NCBI RefSeq assembly: GCF_003591175.1
Contig: NZ_QYYG01000001.1
Location: 1,825,946-1,889,945, forward strand
From: Serratia inhibens
GTDB taxonomy: Bacteria; Pseudomonadota; Gammaproteobacteria; Enterobacterales; Enterobacteriaceae
Direction of reading: 5' to 3'
Length of the DNA: 64,000 bases
Part shown: positions 27,698 through 35,516 of the stretch, piece by piece
How the letters are laid out: the number at the start of each line of letters is the position of its first letter
Position numbering within the stretch: position 1 is the first letter of the stretch
The notes under the pieces: model-generated
The model's input: the letters and a program-made list of their open reading frames with translations, nothing else
Told to the model about the DNA's origin: nothing
Database searches by the model: none
Translations under genes and position numbers: made by a program

Positions 27698-29158
27698 TTA
27701 TCTGAACATGATGTGCTCAACGCTGTTGCCACTCACCACGTTAAACGACTCTACGCGATTGCGCCCCTGCGATTTGGCGCGATAAAGCGCAATGTCCGCC
27801 ATATTCATCAGCTGTTCCAGCGACTTCACTTCATTCATTGCCAGGCTGGCGACGCCTACGCTGATGGTGATTTTGAGCGGCGTTTTGCCGCCGGGATACA
27901 GATCGGTTTTTTGCACCAACTGCCGCAGATGCTCCGCCAAAGCCACCCCCTGCGCCGCCAGCGCACGCGGTAGCATAATCGCGAACTCTTCCCCGCCGAG
28001 GCGGCCAAACAGCTGATCGTGGCGCAGTTCACGCCGGACGATGTGGGCGAAGGAAGCCAATACCTGATCGCCCACTACGTGGCCGTGAGTGTCGTTAATC
28101 AGCTTGAAATGGTCGATATCAATCAACAGCAGCGACACTGCCTCTTTCGATTTATATTTGTGCTCCAGCAACTCGCCGGCCTTTCGCGTCAGCGCGCTGC
28201 GCGCCAGTACCCCGGTCAGGAAATCGTGATTGGCACTGTGCTCCAGCCGGCGCATCAGCTTGCGGTTAACGGCTATCGAACTGGCGAGGATCAGCGGCCC
28301 CATTACCAGCATGGCGATCCCTAATCGGGCGGACATCAGGGTATCGAGAAATGCGTTGTGGTTGTTCGGCGTTTCATACAGCATCAGGTTGGCGGAGATG
28401 CTGCTGATTTCGGTCATGCCGGTCAACAGCGTCAGCAAGGTCACGGTGAACAACTGGTAGCGGACCGCACACCACAGCAATGCCGGGATCGGGAAGGCAA
28501 TCGCCCCCGGGCCGCCGATGTACACGCTGAAGATCAGGGAAAACAACAGCGCCAACAGCGGCATGCCGGCCCGCAGCGGCCAGTTGATCGGCATGCGCAG
28601 CAGTTGCTTCAGCCGCGGCGCCGCCAGAAACACCGGCAACAGCAGCAGGTTAGTGGAGAACTGTTCACTGAACCACGCCAGCCAGGCGGTGATCACCGTA
28701 TTATTGTACAGGCTGTCATTGCGCAGGATCGACAGGGTCGATGCCACCGCCGCGCCACTCAGGCTGGCGGTAAACATATAGAGTATCGCCTGCGGTTTGC
28801 CCATTCTGCGTTGCGACTGCGGTAACAGCAGCATCACGCCGTAACCGGTGGCGATCAGCGACATATTGCAGGCATTCAACCACATCGCCAAAGGCAGCGC
28901 TTCGCCGGTCGTCAAATCGGCGGCAATCATGCCAAGGTAGGTGGTTAGCCAGCCCAGCGGCGTGGCATAGGCGGGTTTGCGCAACAGCAGGCCGAGTAAA
29001 ATCGCATTCACCGGCCAAAACAGGGAAAGGGATCCAATAGGACGAGTAAATATACCCAGCAAGGAAAGCAAAAACGCCAGCAGAAAAAGAGTGATCAGCT
29101 GGAGAGTAACAGGCAGGCCATGTCTGGCATTTATTCTGGCGTTCATCACCTTACCCAT
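27698..29158 (-). CDS. Diguanylate cyclase with MASE1-like membrane domain
   Basis: About 486 residues. The N-terminal 300 form a polytopic membrane domain of the MASE1 type (PIGSLSLFWPVNAILLGLLL, then several helices). A GGDEF domain (ANHDFLTGVLARSAL ...) follows to the end. The catalytic motif is GGEEF, so cyclase activity is expected. At the place of the RxxD inhibitory site the sequence is RHDQ, so the last Asp is Gln and product inhibition is probably lost. The start is uncertain: Met at 29158 and 29146 are candidates; the frame is open from a TTG at 29236. Confidence 0.87.
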   Translation of the reverse strand: MGKVMNARINARHGLPVTLQLITLFLLAFLLSLLGIFTRPIGSLSLFWPVNAILLGLLLRKPAYATPLGWLTTYLGMIAADLTTGEALPLAMWLNACNMSLIATGYGVMLLLPQSQRRMGKPQAILYMFTASLSGAAVASTLSILRNDSLYNNTVITAWLAWFSEQFSTNLLLLPVFLAAPRLKQLLRMPINWPLRAGMPLLALLFSLIFSVYIGGPGAIAFPIPALLWCAVRYQLFTVTLLTLLTGMTEISSISANLMLYETPNNHNAFLDTLMSARLGIAMLVMGPLILASSIAVNRKLMRRLEHSANHDFLTGVLARSALTRKAGELLEHKYKSKEAVSLLLIDIDHFKLINDTHGHVVGDQVLASFAHIVRRELRHDQLFGRLGGEEFAIMLPRALAAQGVALAEHLRQLVQKTDLYPGGKTPLKITISVGVASLAMNEVKSLEQLMNMADIALYRAKSQGRNRVESFNVVSGNSVEHIMFR

Positions 29159-29511
29159 ACATTCATAATAACCAGAGCAATTGTCTGCATATTCCCTCGC
29201 CCGGCGTGATAAGGAGGACAAAACACCCGTTTTCAACCAGTAAATACAGATGAATCAAAAAAAGAGACATTCATTTTTATTTAGCAGAATGTTCTTAACA
29301 CCACGGCCCATCAGCACAACTCCGTGTGAAACGCATTCACACCGATCCGCAGAATAATGTTCAACGATATCTAACAGCATAGCCTAAGCCACCGCGGATC
29401 CGCACAAACATAAAGACCATATAAATAAAATGGGTATTTACATTTACCCTATTGTACCGCCGATTATTTTCCAGCAAGTCACCCGGAAGCGCAATTAGAA
29501 CCGGAAACATA
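29159..29511. other. AT-rich intergenic stretch upstream of the MASE1-GGDEF gene
   Basis: About 350 bases without a supported gene. It must contain the promoter of the minus-strand cyclase gene. Short A- and T-rich tracts are common; no operator palindrome or start signal stood out. Confidence 0.4.
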
Positions 29512-29533
29512 AAAAAAGCCCGCAGAACGGGCT
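29512..29533 (-). terminator. Rho-independent terminator on the minus strand
   Basis: Read on the minus strand, AGCCCG, loop TTCTG, CGGGCT is followed by TTTTTTT. It lies about 240 bases beyond the quinone reductase gene and beyond the small-RNA candidate at 29631-29699, whose own terminator comes first. It therefore ends a second transcript or catches read-through. Confidence 0.75.
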
Positions 29534-29630
29534 CGCTTGAAGAGCAGCAAATTGACAGTTACGACACAGCCATTGCATGTCTGTGCTGCTGTTCATGATA
29601 TCGACTGAAGCTTAAGCGGACCTTAGTGAC

Positions 29631-29699
29631 AAAAAACCCGGTCTAGGAACCGGGAATATTTGTACGAAATGCAGTGTTAGCCCAAGCAGGCTAATAACA
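29631..29699 (-). ncRNA. Candidate small RNA of about 70 nt
   Basis: On the minus strand, a TATACT -10 box (29711-29706) is followed by a stem AGTGTT(ATT)AGCC...GGCTAACACT (29701-29673). A single-stranded stretch GCATTTCGTACAAATATT comes next, then a terminator stem CCCGGT...ACCGGG with TTTTTT (29654-29631). Promoter, structured 5' stem, open seed-like region and intrinsic terminator are the usual parts of an Hfq-type small RNA. No ORF is present. The -35 box is weak, and the same terminator could simply serve the upstream quinone reductase gene, so the RNA is a candidate only. Confidence 0.45.
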
Positions 29700-29775
29700 C
29701 TTCGCAGTATACACGCCAAATGTGCAGAAAAAATGAACGAAGCCTTCCTTCCGCCGGACGTGGTGGGGAGCAGGA

Positions 29776-30327
29776 TCACGCCAATTTGGCGGCAATGCTC
29801 GCGACGCGCTGACCATACAATTTGGCGGTTTCCAAATCCCCCGACAGCATTTCATCTACGCCGGCATCGGCAGGCGTCTGTACCAGCAGGCCGACAGAAC
29901 CGCCCAAATTGTTCACATCGGTACGCTGCGCCGCTTTGCTGTTGGCCGGCGGCAACCCCAGACTGACCCACAGGCCGCCGTGCTGTGAAGCCAGCGTTTG
30001 CAGGGCAATCAGCGTAACCTGCTTGTCGCCGTTCAGGCTGGCGCTGTTGGTGAAACCGCCGAACACCTTGTCCTGCCATTTGCGCGTGAACCAGGCTTTT
30101 GAGCTGGCATCGGCAAATTTCTTGAACTGCCACGACGGACCGCCCATATAGGTCGGCGAACCAAAGATGATGGCGTCGGCCTCATCCAGTTTCTGCCAGG
30201 CTTCCTCGCTGATGTTGCCGTCTTGATCGATAGCGATCAGCTCGGCTTCTGCGCCTTCGGCAACAATGTTCGCCAAACGCTCGGTGTGGCCGTAGCCGGA
30301 ATGAAAAATCACCACTGTCTTCGCCAT
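29776..30327 (-). CDS. Flavodoxin-fold NAD(P)H:quinone oxidoreductase, WrbA-like
   Basis: A 183-residue FMN protein. The phosphate-binding loop is FHSGYGHTERLA at the N-terminus; FGSPTYMGGPSWQFKKFAD and GGFTNSASLNGDKQVT are typical of the WrbA/flavodoxin_2 quinone reductases. These reduce quinones by two electrons and protect against redox cycling. I choose the Met at 30327, preceded by GGGAG; the open frame extends 23 residues further upstream without similarity. It is divergent from nothing nearby and is followed by the small-RNA region. Confidence 0.88.
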   Translation of the reverse strand: MAKTVVIFHSGYGHTERLANIVAEGAEAELIAIDQDGNISEEAWQKLDEADAIIFGSPTYMGGPSWQFKKFADASSKAWFTRKWQDKVFGGFTNSASLNGDKQVTLIALQTLASQHGGLWVSLGLPPANSKAAQRTDVNNLGGSVGLLVQTPADAGVDEMLSGDLETAKLYGQRVASIAAKLA

Positions 30328-30457
30328 AAGGAACTCCCGGGTAGTTGCATCGGGGTGCCGGCGGCACCCATAAATACTCTGATCCAATCTACTCAAGCGG
30401 CCACAGGGTGAATACCCAATTTATCTGACGGAGTTATTCAAAAAAACCGGGTGGTAT

Positions 30458-31369
30458 TTATGCGCCGCTCCCTTGCGCGCCCTGTTGCCGGGTGAAATCA
30501 ATAAACGCGCGCAGCGGGCGCGGCATTTGTCGGTTGGCGGGGTAGTAAAGATAAAAACCGGGAAAAGGCGGTGTCCAGGCATCCAACAGCGGCACCAGCC
30601 GGCCTTCTGCCAGCGCGGCGGCCACCTGATGCTCAAACAGGTAGGCGATGCCCACGCCGTCCAGCGCCGCCCGCACCAGGATCTCCGGTTCGTCGACGAT
30701 CACCGGCCCTTCCACCGCGATATCCAGCGTTTCACCGTCGCGCTCAAACTCCCAGCGGTAAAGATTGCCATTGGTTGGCCAGCGAAAATTCAGGCAAAGG
30801 TGTTGGCGCAGCTCGCGCGGCGCCTGCGGTTGGCCATGACGATCCAGATACGCCGGGGAGGCGACTACCCGCATCCGCAGATCTCCGCCAAGCTTGATCG
30901 CCACCATGTCCTTTTCCAGCTTCTCGTGCAGGCGCACGCCGGCATCGAAACCGCCGGCGACAATGTCCACCAGCCGGTCTTCCACGTTGAGATCGAGAAG
31001 GATATCCGGGTACTGCCGATGAAACGGTGCGATCAAGGGTGCCAGATAATGCATGGCGGCGATCCGCGTAATATTAAGACGCAAACGCCCGGTGGGCTGC
31101 TGGCGTTGGTTGACCGCCTGCTCCACCGCCGCATCGATTTCGGCGATAGCCGGCAACAGGCGCGCCAACATCTGCGCCCCGGCGTCGGTGGGTGCCACGC
31201 TGCGGGTGGTGCGGTTCAGCAGCCGCAACCCCAGGCGGCTTTCCAGATTGCGCAGCGTCTGGCTCAGCGCTGAAGCGGTCATGCCCAGGTGCACTGCGGC
31301 GCGGGCGAAGCTGCCGTGTTCGACAATGGCGGCAAAAGCGCGCAGTTCTGCAAATTCACTTCCTCTCAT
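30458..31369 (-). CDS. LysR-family regulator
   Basis: This 303-residue protein has the N-terminal winged helix (FAAIVEHGSFARAAVHLGMTASALSQTLRNLE) and a periplasmic-binding-like effector domain. It belongs to the group typified by GSFxxAAxxLxMTxSALSQ, often linked to oxidoreductase genes. It is divergently transcribed from an aldo/keto reductase gene, with 97 bases between the starts, so it probably controls that gene and itself. Confidence 0.9.
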   Translation of the reverse strand: MRGSEFAELRAFAAIVEHGSFARAAVHLGMTASALSQTLRNLESRLGLRLLNRTTRSVAPTDAGAQMLARLLPAIAEIDAAVEQAVNQRQQPTGRLRLNITRIAAMHYLAPLIAPFHRQYPDILLDLNVEDRLVDIVAGGFDAGVRLHEKLEKDMVAIKLGGDLRMRVVASPAYLDRHGQPQAPRELRQHLCLNFRWPTNGNLYRWEFERDGETLDIAVEGPVIVDEPEILVRAALDGVGIAYLFEHQVAAALAEGRLVPLLDAWTPPFPGFYLYYPANRQMPRPLRAFIDFTRQQGAQGSGA

Positions 31370-31466
31370 TATGCATCCATCGCTTATTAATTCATGAAGA
31401 TTATAGCGTATTCCGTGAACAGCCCGCCGGGTCTATCTTGAAATCCACATCAACAGGAGAATACCC

Positions 31467-32531
31467 ATGAACACATCCTTATCGCTGGACAGTTACCGCC
31501 TGCTGGGCCGCTCCGGCCTGCGCGTCTCGCCGCTGGCGCTCGGCACCATGACCTTCGGTGCCGACTGGGGCTGGGGAGCGGAACAGGCCGAAGCTCGCCG
31601 CCTGTTCGACACCTATGTCGATCGCGGCGGCAACTTTATCGATACCGCCAACCGCTATACCGAAGGCAGCGCCGAACGCTTTGTCGGCGAATTCGCCACC
31701 GGGCGCCGCGATCGTCTGGTGATCGCCACCAAATACACTTTGCCGATGCAGCCCGATAACCCGAACTCCGGCGGCAATCACCGCAAAAGCATGGTGCGAT
31801 CGGTGGAGGATAGCCTGCGGCGGCTGAACACCGACTATATCGACCTGCTGTATTTGCACGCCTGGGACTACACCACCCCGGTGGAAGAAATCATGCGCGC
31901 GATGGACGATCTGGTGCGCGCCGGCAAGGTGCTGTACCTGGCGGTATCGGATCTCCCGGCCTGGCAGGCATCCAGAATGCAGATGCTGGCGGATTTGCGC
32001 GGCTGGTCGCCACTGATCGGCCTGCAGATCGAATACAGCCTGCTGGAGCGCACGGTGGAGCGTGAATTGATCCCGATGGCGCAAGAGTTGGGGTTGGGCG
32101 TGATCCCCTGGTCACCGCTCGCGGGCGGTGTGTTGAGCGGCAAATACCGGCGGCAGGATCTGCACCCCGAGGGGAATGAAGCGGGTACCCGCCGCGAGGT
32201 CGTGCGCACCAAAGGAACGCTGACCGCCCACAACCTCGACATTGCCGATGCCGTGGGCGATATCGCCCGCGAAGCCGGTTACACGCCCGCCCAGGTGGCG
32301 CTGGCCTGGACGCTGCGCAATCCGGCGGTAACCGCGCCGATTATCGGCGCACGCACGCTGACGCAACTGGATGATAACCTCGGCGCGCTGGCGGTCGGGC
32401 TGGCGGAAGATCGGTGGCAACGGCTGGATGCACTTAGCGCGATTGAATTGGGCTTCCCGCATGATTTTCTGACGCTGTCGACCACCCGCGACATCATGTC
32501 CGGCGGCCTGAATATCGCCGGGCGCAGATAA
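31467..32531 (+). CDS. Aldo/keto reductase
   Basis: This 354-residue NADPH-dependent oxidoreductase has a TIM barrel. The catalytic tetrad is visible: Asp and Tyr in FIDTANRYTEG, Lys in VIATKYT, and His in LLYLHAWD. The C-terminal cofactor block SPLAGGVLSGKY and RTLTQLDDNLGAL is intact. It is the AKR11/YajO-like group; the substrate is unknown. The LysR gene lies divergently upstream and is its likely regulator. The start has CAGGAG eight bases upstream. Confidence 0.9.
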   Translation: MNTSLSLDSYRLLGRSGLRVSPLALGTMTFGADWGWGAEQAEARRLFDTYVDRGGNFIDTANRYTEGSAERFVGEFATGRRDRLVIATKYTLPMQPDNPNSGGNHRKSMVRSVEDSLRRLNTDYIDLLYLHAWDYTTPVEEIMRAMDDLVRAGKVLYLAVSDLPAWQASRMQMLADLRGWSPLIGLQIEYSLLERTVERELIPMAQELGLGVIPWSPLAGGVLSGKYRRQDLHPEGNEAGTRREVVRTKGTLTAHNLDIADAVGDIAREAGYTPAQVALAWTLRNPAVTAPIIGARTLTQLDDNLGALAVGLAEDRWQRLDALSAIELGFPHDFLTLSTTRDIMSGGLNIAGRR

Positions 32532-32536
32532 AAAAA

Positions 32537-32555
32537 ATCCCGCACGAGGCGGGAT
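32537..32555. terminator. Hairpin after the aldo/keto reductase gene
   Basis: ATCCCGC, loop ACGAG, GCGGGAT is a short GC stem, preceded by seven A residues and so a good terminator for minus-strand transcripts; on the plus strand the T tract is lacking. It starts just after the aldo/keto reductase stop. Confidence 0.55.
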
Positions 32556-32801
32556 AAACTTAACAGGGATGGGGTAATACACTACAGGGACTAACACACA
32601 ACATCATCGGGTAGAACTACCTTACCAATCCCTATGTATAGAACTGTCATTCCTGCGTAAGGTTGCTCCGGCAGATGTAACGCCGGATGGAAATGTGACA
32701 TGTTGACCGTGGCGCCGACGCTCAGGGATGGGCATAACGCCTTACCTATCTCACACAACAGATTAATAAATAATCGATTCAGGGCTATTGAAAGCGCCGG
32801 G

Positions 32802-32810
32802 TGGTATACT
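32802..32810 (+). promoter_or_regulatory. Extended -10 element for the small zinc-ribbon gene
   Basis: TGGTATACT is an extended -10 box, 31 bases before the ATG at 32841, and so leaves a short leader with the GGTGAAAG ribosome site. The stretch from 32556 to 32801 shows no supported gene. Confidence 0.5.
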
Positions 32811-32840
32811 GATAGCCCCTACATCTACCCGGTGAAAGAT

Positions 32841-33005
32841 ATGTCTATCTTTGATGCCCTTAAGATGTTCAGCGCCACATCCGTAAAAGTGACCTGCCCA
32901 AAATGCGCTTACGCCTCCGAACAAAGCAGCAGCAAGGTGCGCAAAAATATCACCATGATCTGCCCTAAATGCGGGCACTATTTCCGCCCTGGAGAAGAAA
33001 AGTAA
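32841..33005 (+). CDS. Small zinc-ribbon protein, YnfU-like (second paralogue)
   Basis: A 54-residue protein starting at ATG 32841 with GGTGAAAG upstream. Two CxxC zinc knuckles (VTCPKCAY and ICPKCGHYF) flank a basic stretch SSSKVRKNITM. It is the paralogue of the protein at 27531-27692. The YnfU family is small, zinc-binding and of unknown role. A longer in-frame ORF from 32700 has no family similarity in its first 47 residues. Confidence 0.82.
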   Translation: MSIFDALKMFSATSVKVTCPKCAYASEQSSSKVRKNITMICPKCGHYFRPGEEK

Positions 33006-33014
33006 CGCCTCCCG

Positions 33015-33179
33015 TCAATGCGCCAACTCTGTGGTGTAGTTGGCGGCTAGCCAACGGTAGCCGCTGCCCTCGGCCTTCACATGCCCCAGCCTGGGGAATG
33101 AAATATGGGCCGCGGCCACCCAGTCCCCTTCACGCGCAACCTGCGCCAGAATGCGCTCGCGCGTTTGCACCGCCTGTTG
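33015..33179 (-). pseudogene. MBL-fold hydrolase, C-terminal remnant
   Basis: On the minus strand, 54 codons end at a natural stop (33015-33017) and read RERILAQVAREGDWVAAAHI followed by SFPRLGHVKAEGSGYRW. This is the C-terminal end typical of metallo-beta-lactamase-fold hydrolases (normally AHIPFPGLGHV...GYRWVP). The frame is interrupted upstream by TAG at 33180-33182, beyond which no further MBL sequence is seen. The N-terminal 250 residues or so, with the HxHxDH metal site, are missing. Confidence 0.75.
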
Positions 33180-33193
33180 CTAGTCCTGGTTGG

Positions 33194-33352
33194 AAAAAGA
33201 ATTACGGCCTGAAACGCAGTGAACTCCCGCTCGAGATCCCACCTTTCGAAGTAGCAATGCTGTGGCACCACAAACGCAATCAGGATCCGGCCTTATTGTG
33301 GCTATTGGAAGTGGTGCGGGAGATTACCCGCCACACCGATTCAACGGAGTAG
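33194..33352 (+). pseudogene. LysR-family regulator, C-terminal remnant
   Basis: On the plus strand, the last 50 or so codons before the stop at 33350 read YGLKRSELPLEIPPFEVAML then WHHKRNQDPALLWLLEVV. This is the final part of a LysR effector domain (the common PPFPVxLxWHxRxxxDPAxxWLR ending). The DNA-binding domain and most of the effector domain are absent. It abuts the MBL remnant of the opposite strand. Confidence 0.7.
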
Positions 33353-33400
33353 TTTGCCTGATTATTCAGAATGATTATTTTGACGATTTAACAACGAGGA

Positions 33401-34309
33401 TTATTGTTCCTCTGGAATATGCAACCAGCCATTAATCAGCGTACAACTCTGGCCACCAATCCATGGCTCATCGTGAATAAAACGAACGCTAACCCGTCCT
33501 TCCCGATGTAGTTGGGTACCTTGTCGAACCTGATACCCCTGTGCCGTCAAGCCACCGTCGGGGAAGTTATTGGCCTTCAACCAACGGGCCAGGCATGCAT
33601 TGGCACTGCCGGTCACAGGATCCTCAACCAACTTATCCCATTCGACCAGAAACGCTCGCATTTCGTAATCTGCCGGACCACCAGATGAATAGGCGCCATA
33701 AATCACCACGCCATCAACATGACAAGCCATTTGCAGCTTTTTAATCATGGCTTGATCCGGCGTCATCGTCAGGCAGGACTGAGCGTTTGGCATACGTACC
33801 ATAAGCCAGCGAATGCCCATGTCGGCAATCACCGGCATCCTGTCCGTTTCAATGACCGCAGGCTGAAAAGCAGCCATGAGCCGTTCCCTTTCCTCAACGG
33901 CCAGCGTTCGAAACGTTACCTCAGGTGCGGCAAACGCCAGTGTTTCGTCAGGCAAGATATTGACCGCAACCAGACCAACCCCGCATTCTTGCATAACAAC
34001 CCCCGGCTGTTTGGTCACCAATCCGGCTTCCAATAATGCATGGGCCGTACCCAATGTCGGATGTCCGGCAAAGGGCAACTCTTTTTCGGGGGTAAAAATG
34101 CGCACCTGATAATCTGCAACCGGATTAGTCGGTTTGAAAACAAACGTCGTTTCCGAAAGGTTGGTCCAACGAGCTAATGAAAGCATCTGCATTTCATTCA
34201 ACCCTTCCGCCTCCAGGATCACCGCCAAGGGATTCCCCTGCAAGGGCGAGGTGGTAAATACATCCACCTGTTTGTAGGCGCGTGGTATCACATTATCTCT
34301 TCTGAACAT
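33401..34309 (-). CDS. PhzF-family isomerase
   Basis: This 302-residue protein has the diaminopimelate-epimerase-like double fold of the PhzF family. Seen are the N-terminal VDVFTTSPLQGNPLAVI, the catalytic Glu in NLSETTFV, the FAGHPTLGTAHAL block and the EDPVTGSANACLA motif of the second half. PhzF of phenazine synthesis isomerises dihydro-3-hydroxyanthranilate; most genomic members, like this one, have no phenazine genes nearby and an unknown substrate. It is a lone gene with AT-richer flanks. Confidence 0.9.
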   Translation of the reverse strand: MFRRDNVIPRAYKQVDVFTTSPLQGNPLAVILEAEGLNEMQMLSLARWTNLSETTFVFKPTNPVADYQVRIFTPEKELPFAGHPTLGTAHALLEAGLVTKQPGVVMQECGVGLVAVNILPDETLAFAAPEVTFRTLAVEERERLMAAFQPAVIETDRMPVIADMGIRWLMVRMPNAQSCLTMTPDQAMIKKLQMACHVDGVVIYGAYSSGGPADYEMRAFLVEWDKLVEDPVTGSANACLARWLKANNFPDGGLTAQGYQVRQGTQLHREGRVSVRFIHDEPWIGGQSCTLINGWLHIPEEQ

Positions 34310-34509
34310 TTGCCGTAATCCGCTATATACAAGGCTTGATGATAGCTCTATTCAATGAATTACATCAATTTGTCAGCCTGTAGCTATTACATACTCCTAG
34401 CTTTTCACCCTATGTCAGTAAGAATAATTTTGCCCGCAGCATTCTCATCGGCCCTTCGACTTGAAATCCCCGTAAGCAGGATAAGCGTCAACCGCTGCTA
34501 TTTAGCGGA

Positions 34510-34540
34510 GCCCGATAGCCATTATTTCTCGCTATCGGGC
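34510..34540. terminator. Strong hairpin between PhzF gene and the biosynthetic cluster
   Basis: GCCCGATAGC (34510-34519) and GCTATCGGGC (34531-34540) form a perfect 10-bp stem 33 bases beyond the end of the alpha/beta-hydrolase gene. It is a likely terminator for the minus-strand cluster, though without a long T tract. Confidence 0.6.
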
Positions 34541-34572
34541 AAATCATCCCGCCCCGGCAAGAATAGCGCCGG

Positions 34573-35490
34573 TTAAGGTTGAAGCGGAGCCAAATGCGCC
34601 AGCACCAGGTCTATGCCCTCCCCCGGGCGGCGCAACGGGTTATGCCCCAGCCCCTGGGTTTTCACCAGACAGGCGGCAGGCCAGGCTTGGGCCAGGCATT
34701 CAGCTTCAACCTCCAGGACGATATCGTCGGCGCTGTCGTGGATGATTAACGCCGGTTGCTCAATCTGCCGCAACCCTTCATAGGCGTTAAAACGCTGCCA
34801 AACGGCCTCCCCGATACCGAAATAACGCTCAATGTAGCCCCGTAAACGTTGCTGCTGGCGCGCAGGCAAATTGAGGATAGAAGCATACTTGGTCACCAGG
34901 CCGCTAAAGTGCGTGGGCGCGCCGACAATCACCAAGGCTTTGGTACGCAGCCCCGCTTTCACCGCATTGATCGCCGACAGGCCGCCGAAGGAGTGGGCCA
35001 CGATCGCGTCAAACCCGCCCTCTTGCCGTTCCAGTTGCTGAATGATTTCAATGAATTCGACGATGCTGCTCTGGTCACCTTCCGCATCCCCGTGTGCAGG
35101 CGCGTCAAAACCGATAACCTGGAAACCGCGTTCCACCAGCACCTGGATCAAACGCGCGAAATGCGATGCCCGCGACTCCCAACCGTGCGCCAACAGTACC
35201 TTTGGCCCCTGTTGCCCCCAGTGATAGACCACCGCTTGCTTATCGTTGCTCAGGGTGATGTAAGTAACGCTGCTCGCCATCCCCATCGTCTGTTTATCGC
35301 TTTCACGCGTTGGGACGCGACGTGGGGTGAAAAAACGTTTGCCAAGGTAGGCGGCCGTGGGGCCAGGCACCACAAGATCCATCAACCGAATACCCATTTT
35401 AATGCAGGATACGGCCGGTGAACGCATATAAGCCGGCCCACGATACTGCCGGTAGGCTTGTTCGATAAGTTGGTCAAAGTGTTCACTCAT
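34573..35490 (-). CDS. Alpha/beta hydrolase (last gene of the biosynthetic cluster)
   Basis: This 305-residue protein has an alpha/beta-hydrolase core. The nucleophile elbow is VAHSFGG, where the first Gly of GxSxG is Ala; the oxyanion region is LLAHGWES; the acid and base are probably in IIHDSADDIV and GLGHNPLRR. It is 26 bases after the AlkB gene and so part of the same transcript. In this context it may release, hydrolyse or edit an acyl product; this is inference. The N-terminal 60 residues are an extension before the core. Confidence 0.85.
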   Translation of the reverse strand: MSEHFDQLIEQAYRQYRGPAYMRSPAVSCIKMGIRLMDLVVPGPTAAYLGKRFFTPRRVPTRESDKQTMGMASSVTYITLSNDKQAVVYHWGQQGPKVLLAHGWESRASHFARLIQVLVERGFQVIGFDAPAHGDAEGDQSSIVEFIEIIQQLERQEGGFDAIVAHSFGGLSAINAVKAGLRTKALVIVGAPTHFSGLVTKYASILNLPARQQQRLRGYIERYFGIGEAVWQRFNAYEGLRQIEQPALIIHDSADDIVLEVEAECLAQAWPAACLVKTQGLGHNPLRRPGEGIDLVLAHLAPLQP

Positions 35491-35516
35491 TGTACTCTCC
35501 AGAATGGCGGGTAACG

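Noticed and set aside
29534..29640. Short minus-strand frame (about 33 codons) running into the terminator at 29512
   Set aside because: It crosses the terminator stem and has no ribosome site; more likely non-coding RNA or spacer.
33401..34309. PhzF as a sign of phenazine biosynthesis
   Set aside because: No phzA, B, D, E or G is near; solitary PhzF-family genes are widespread and unrelated to phenazines.
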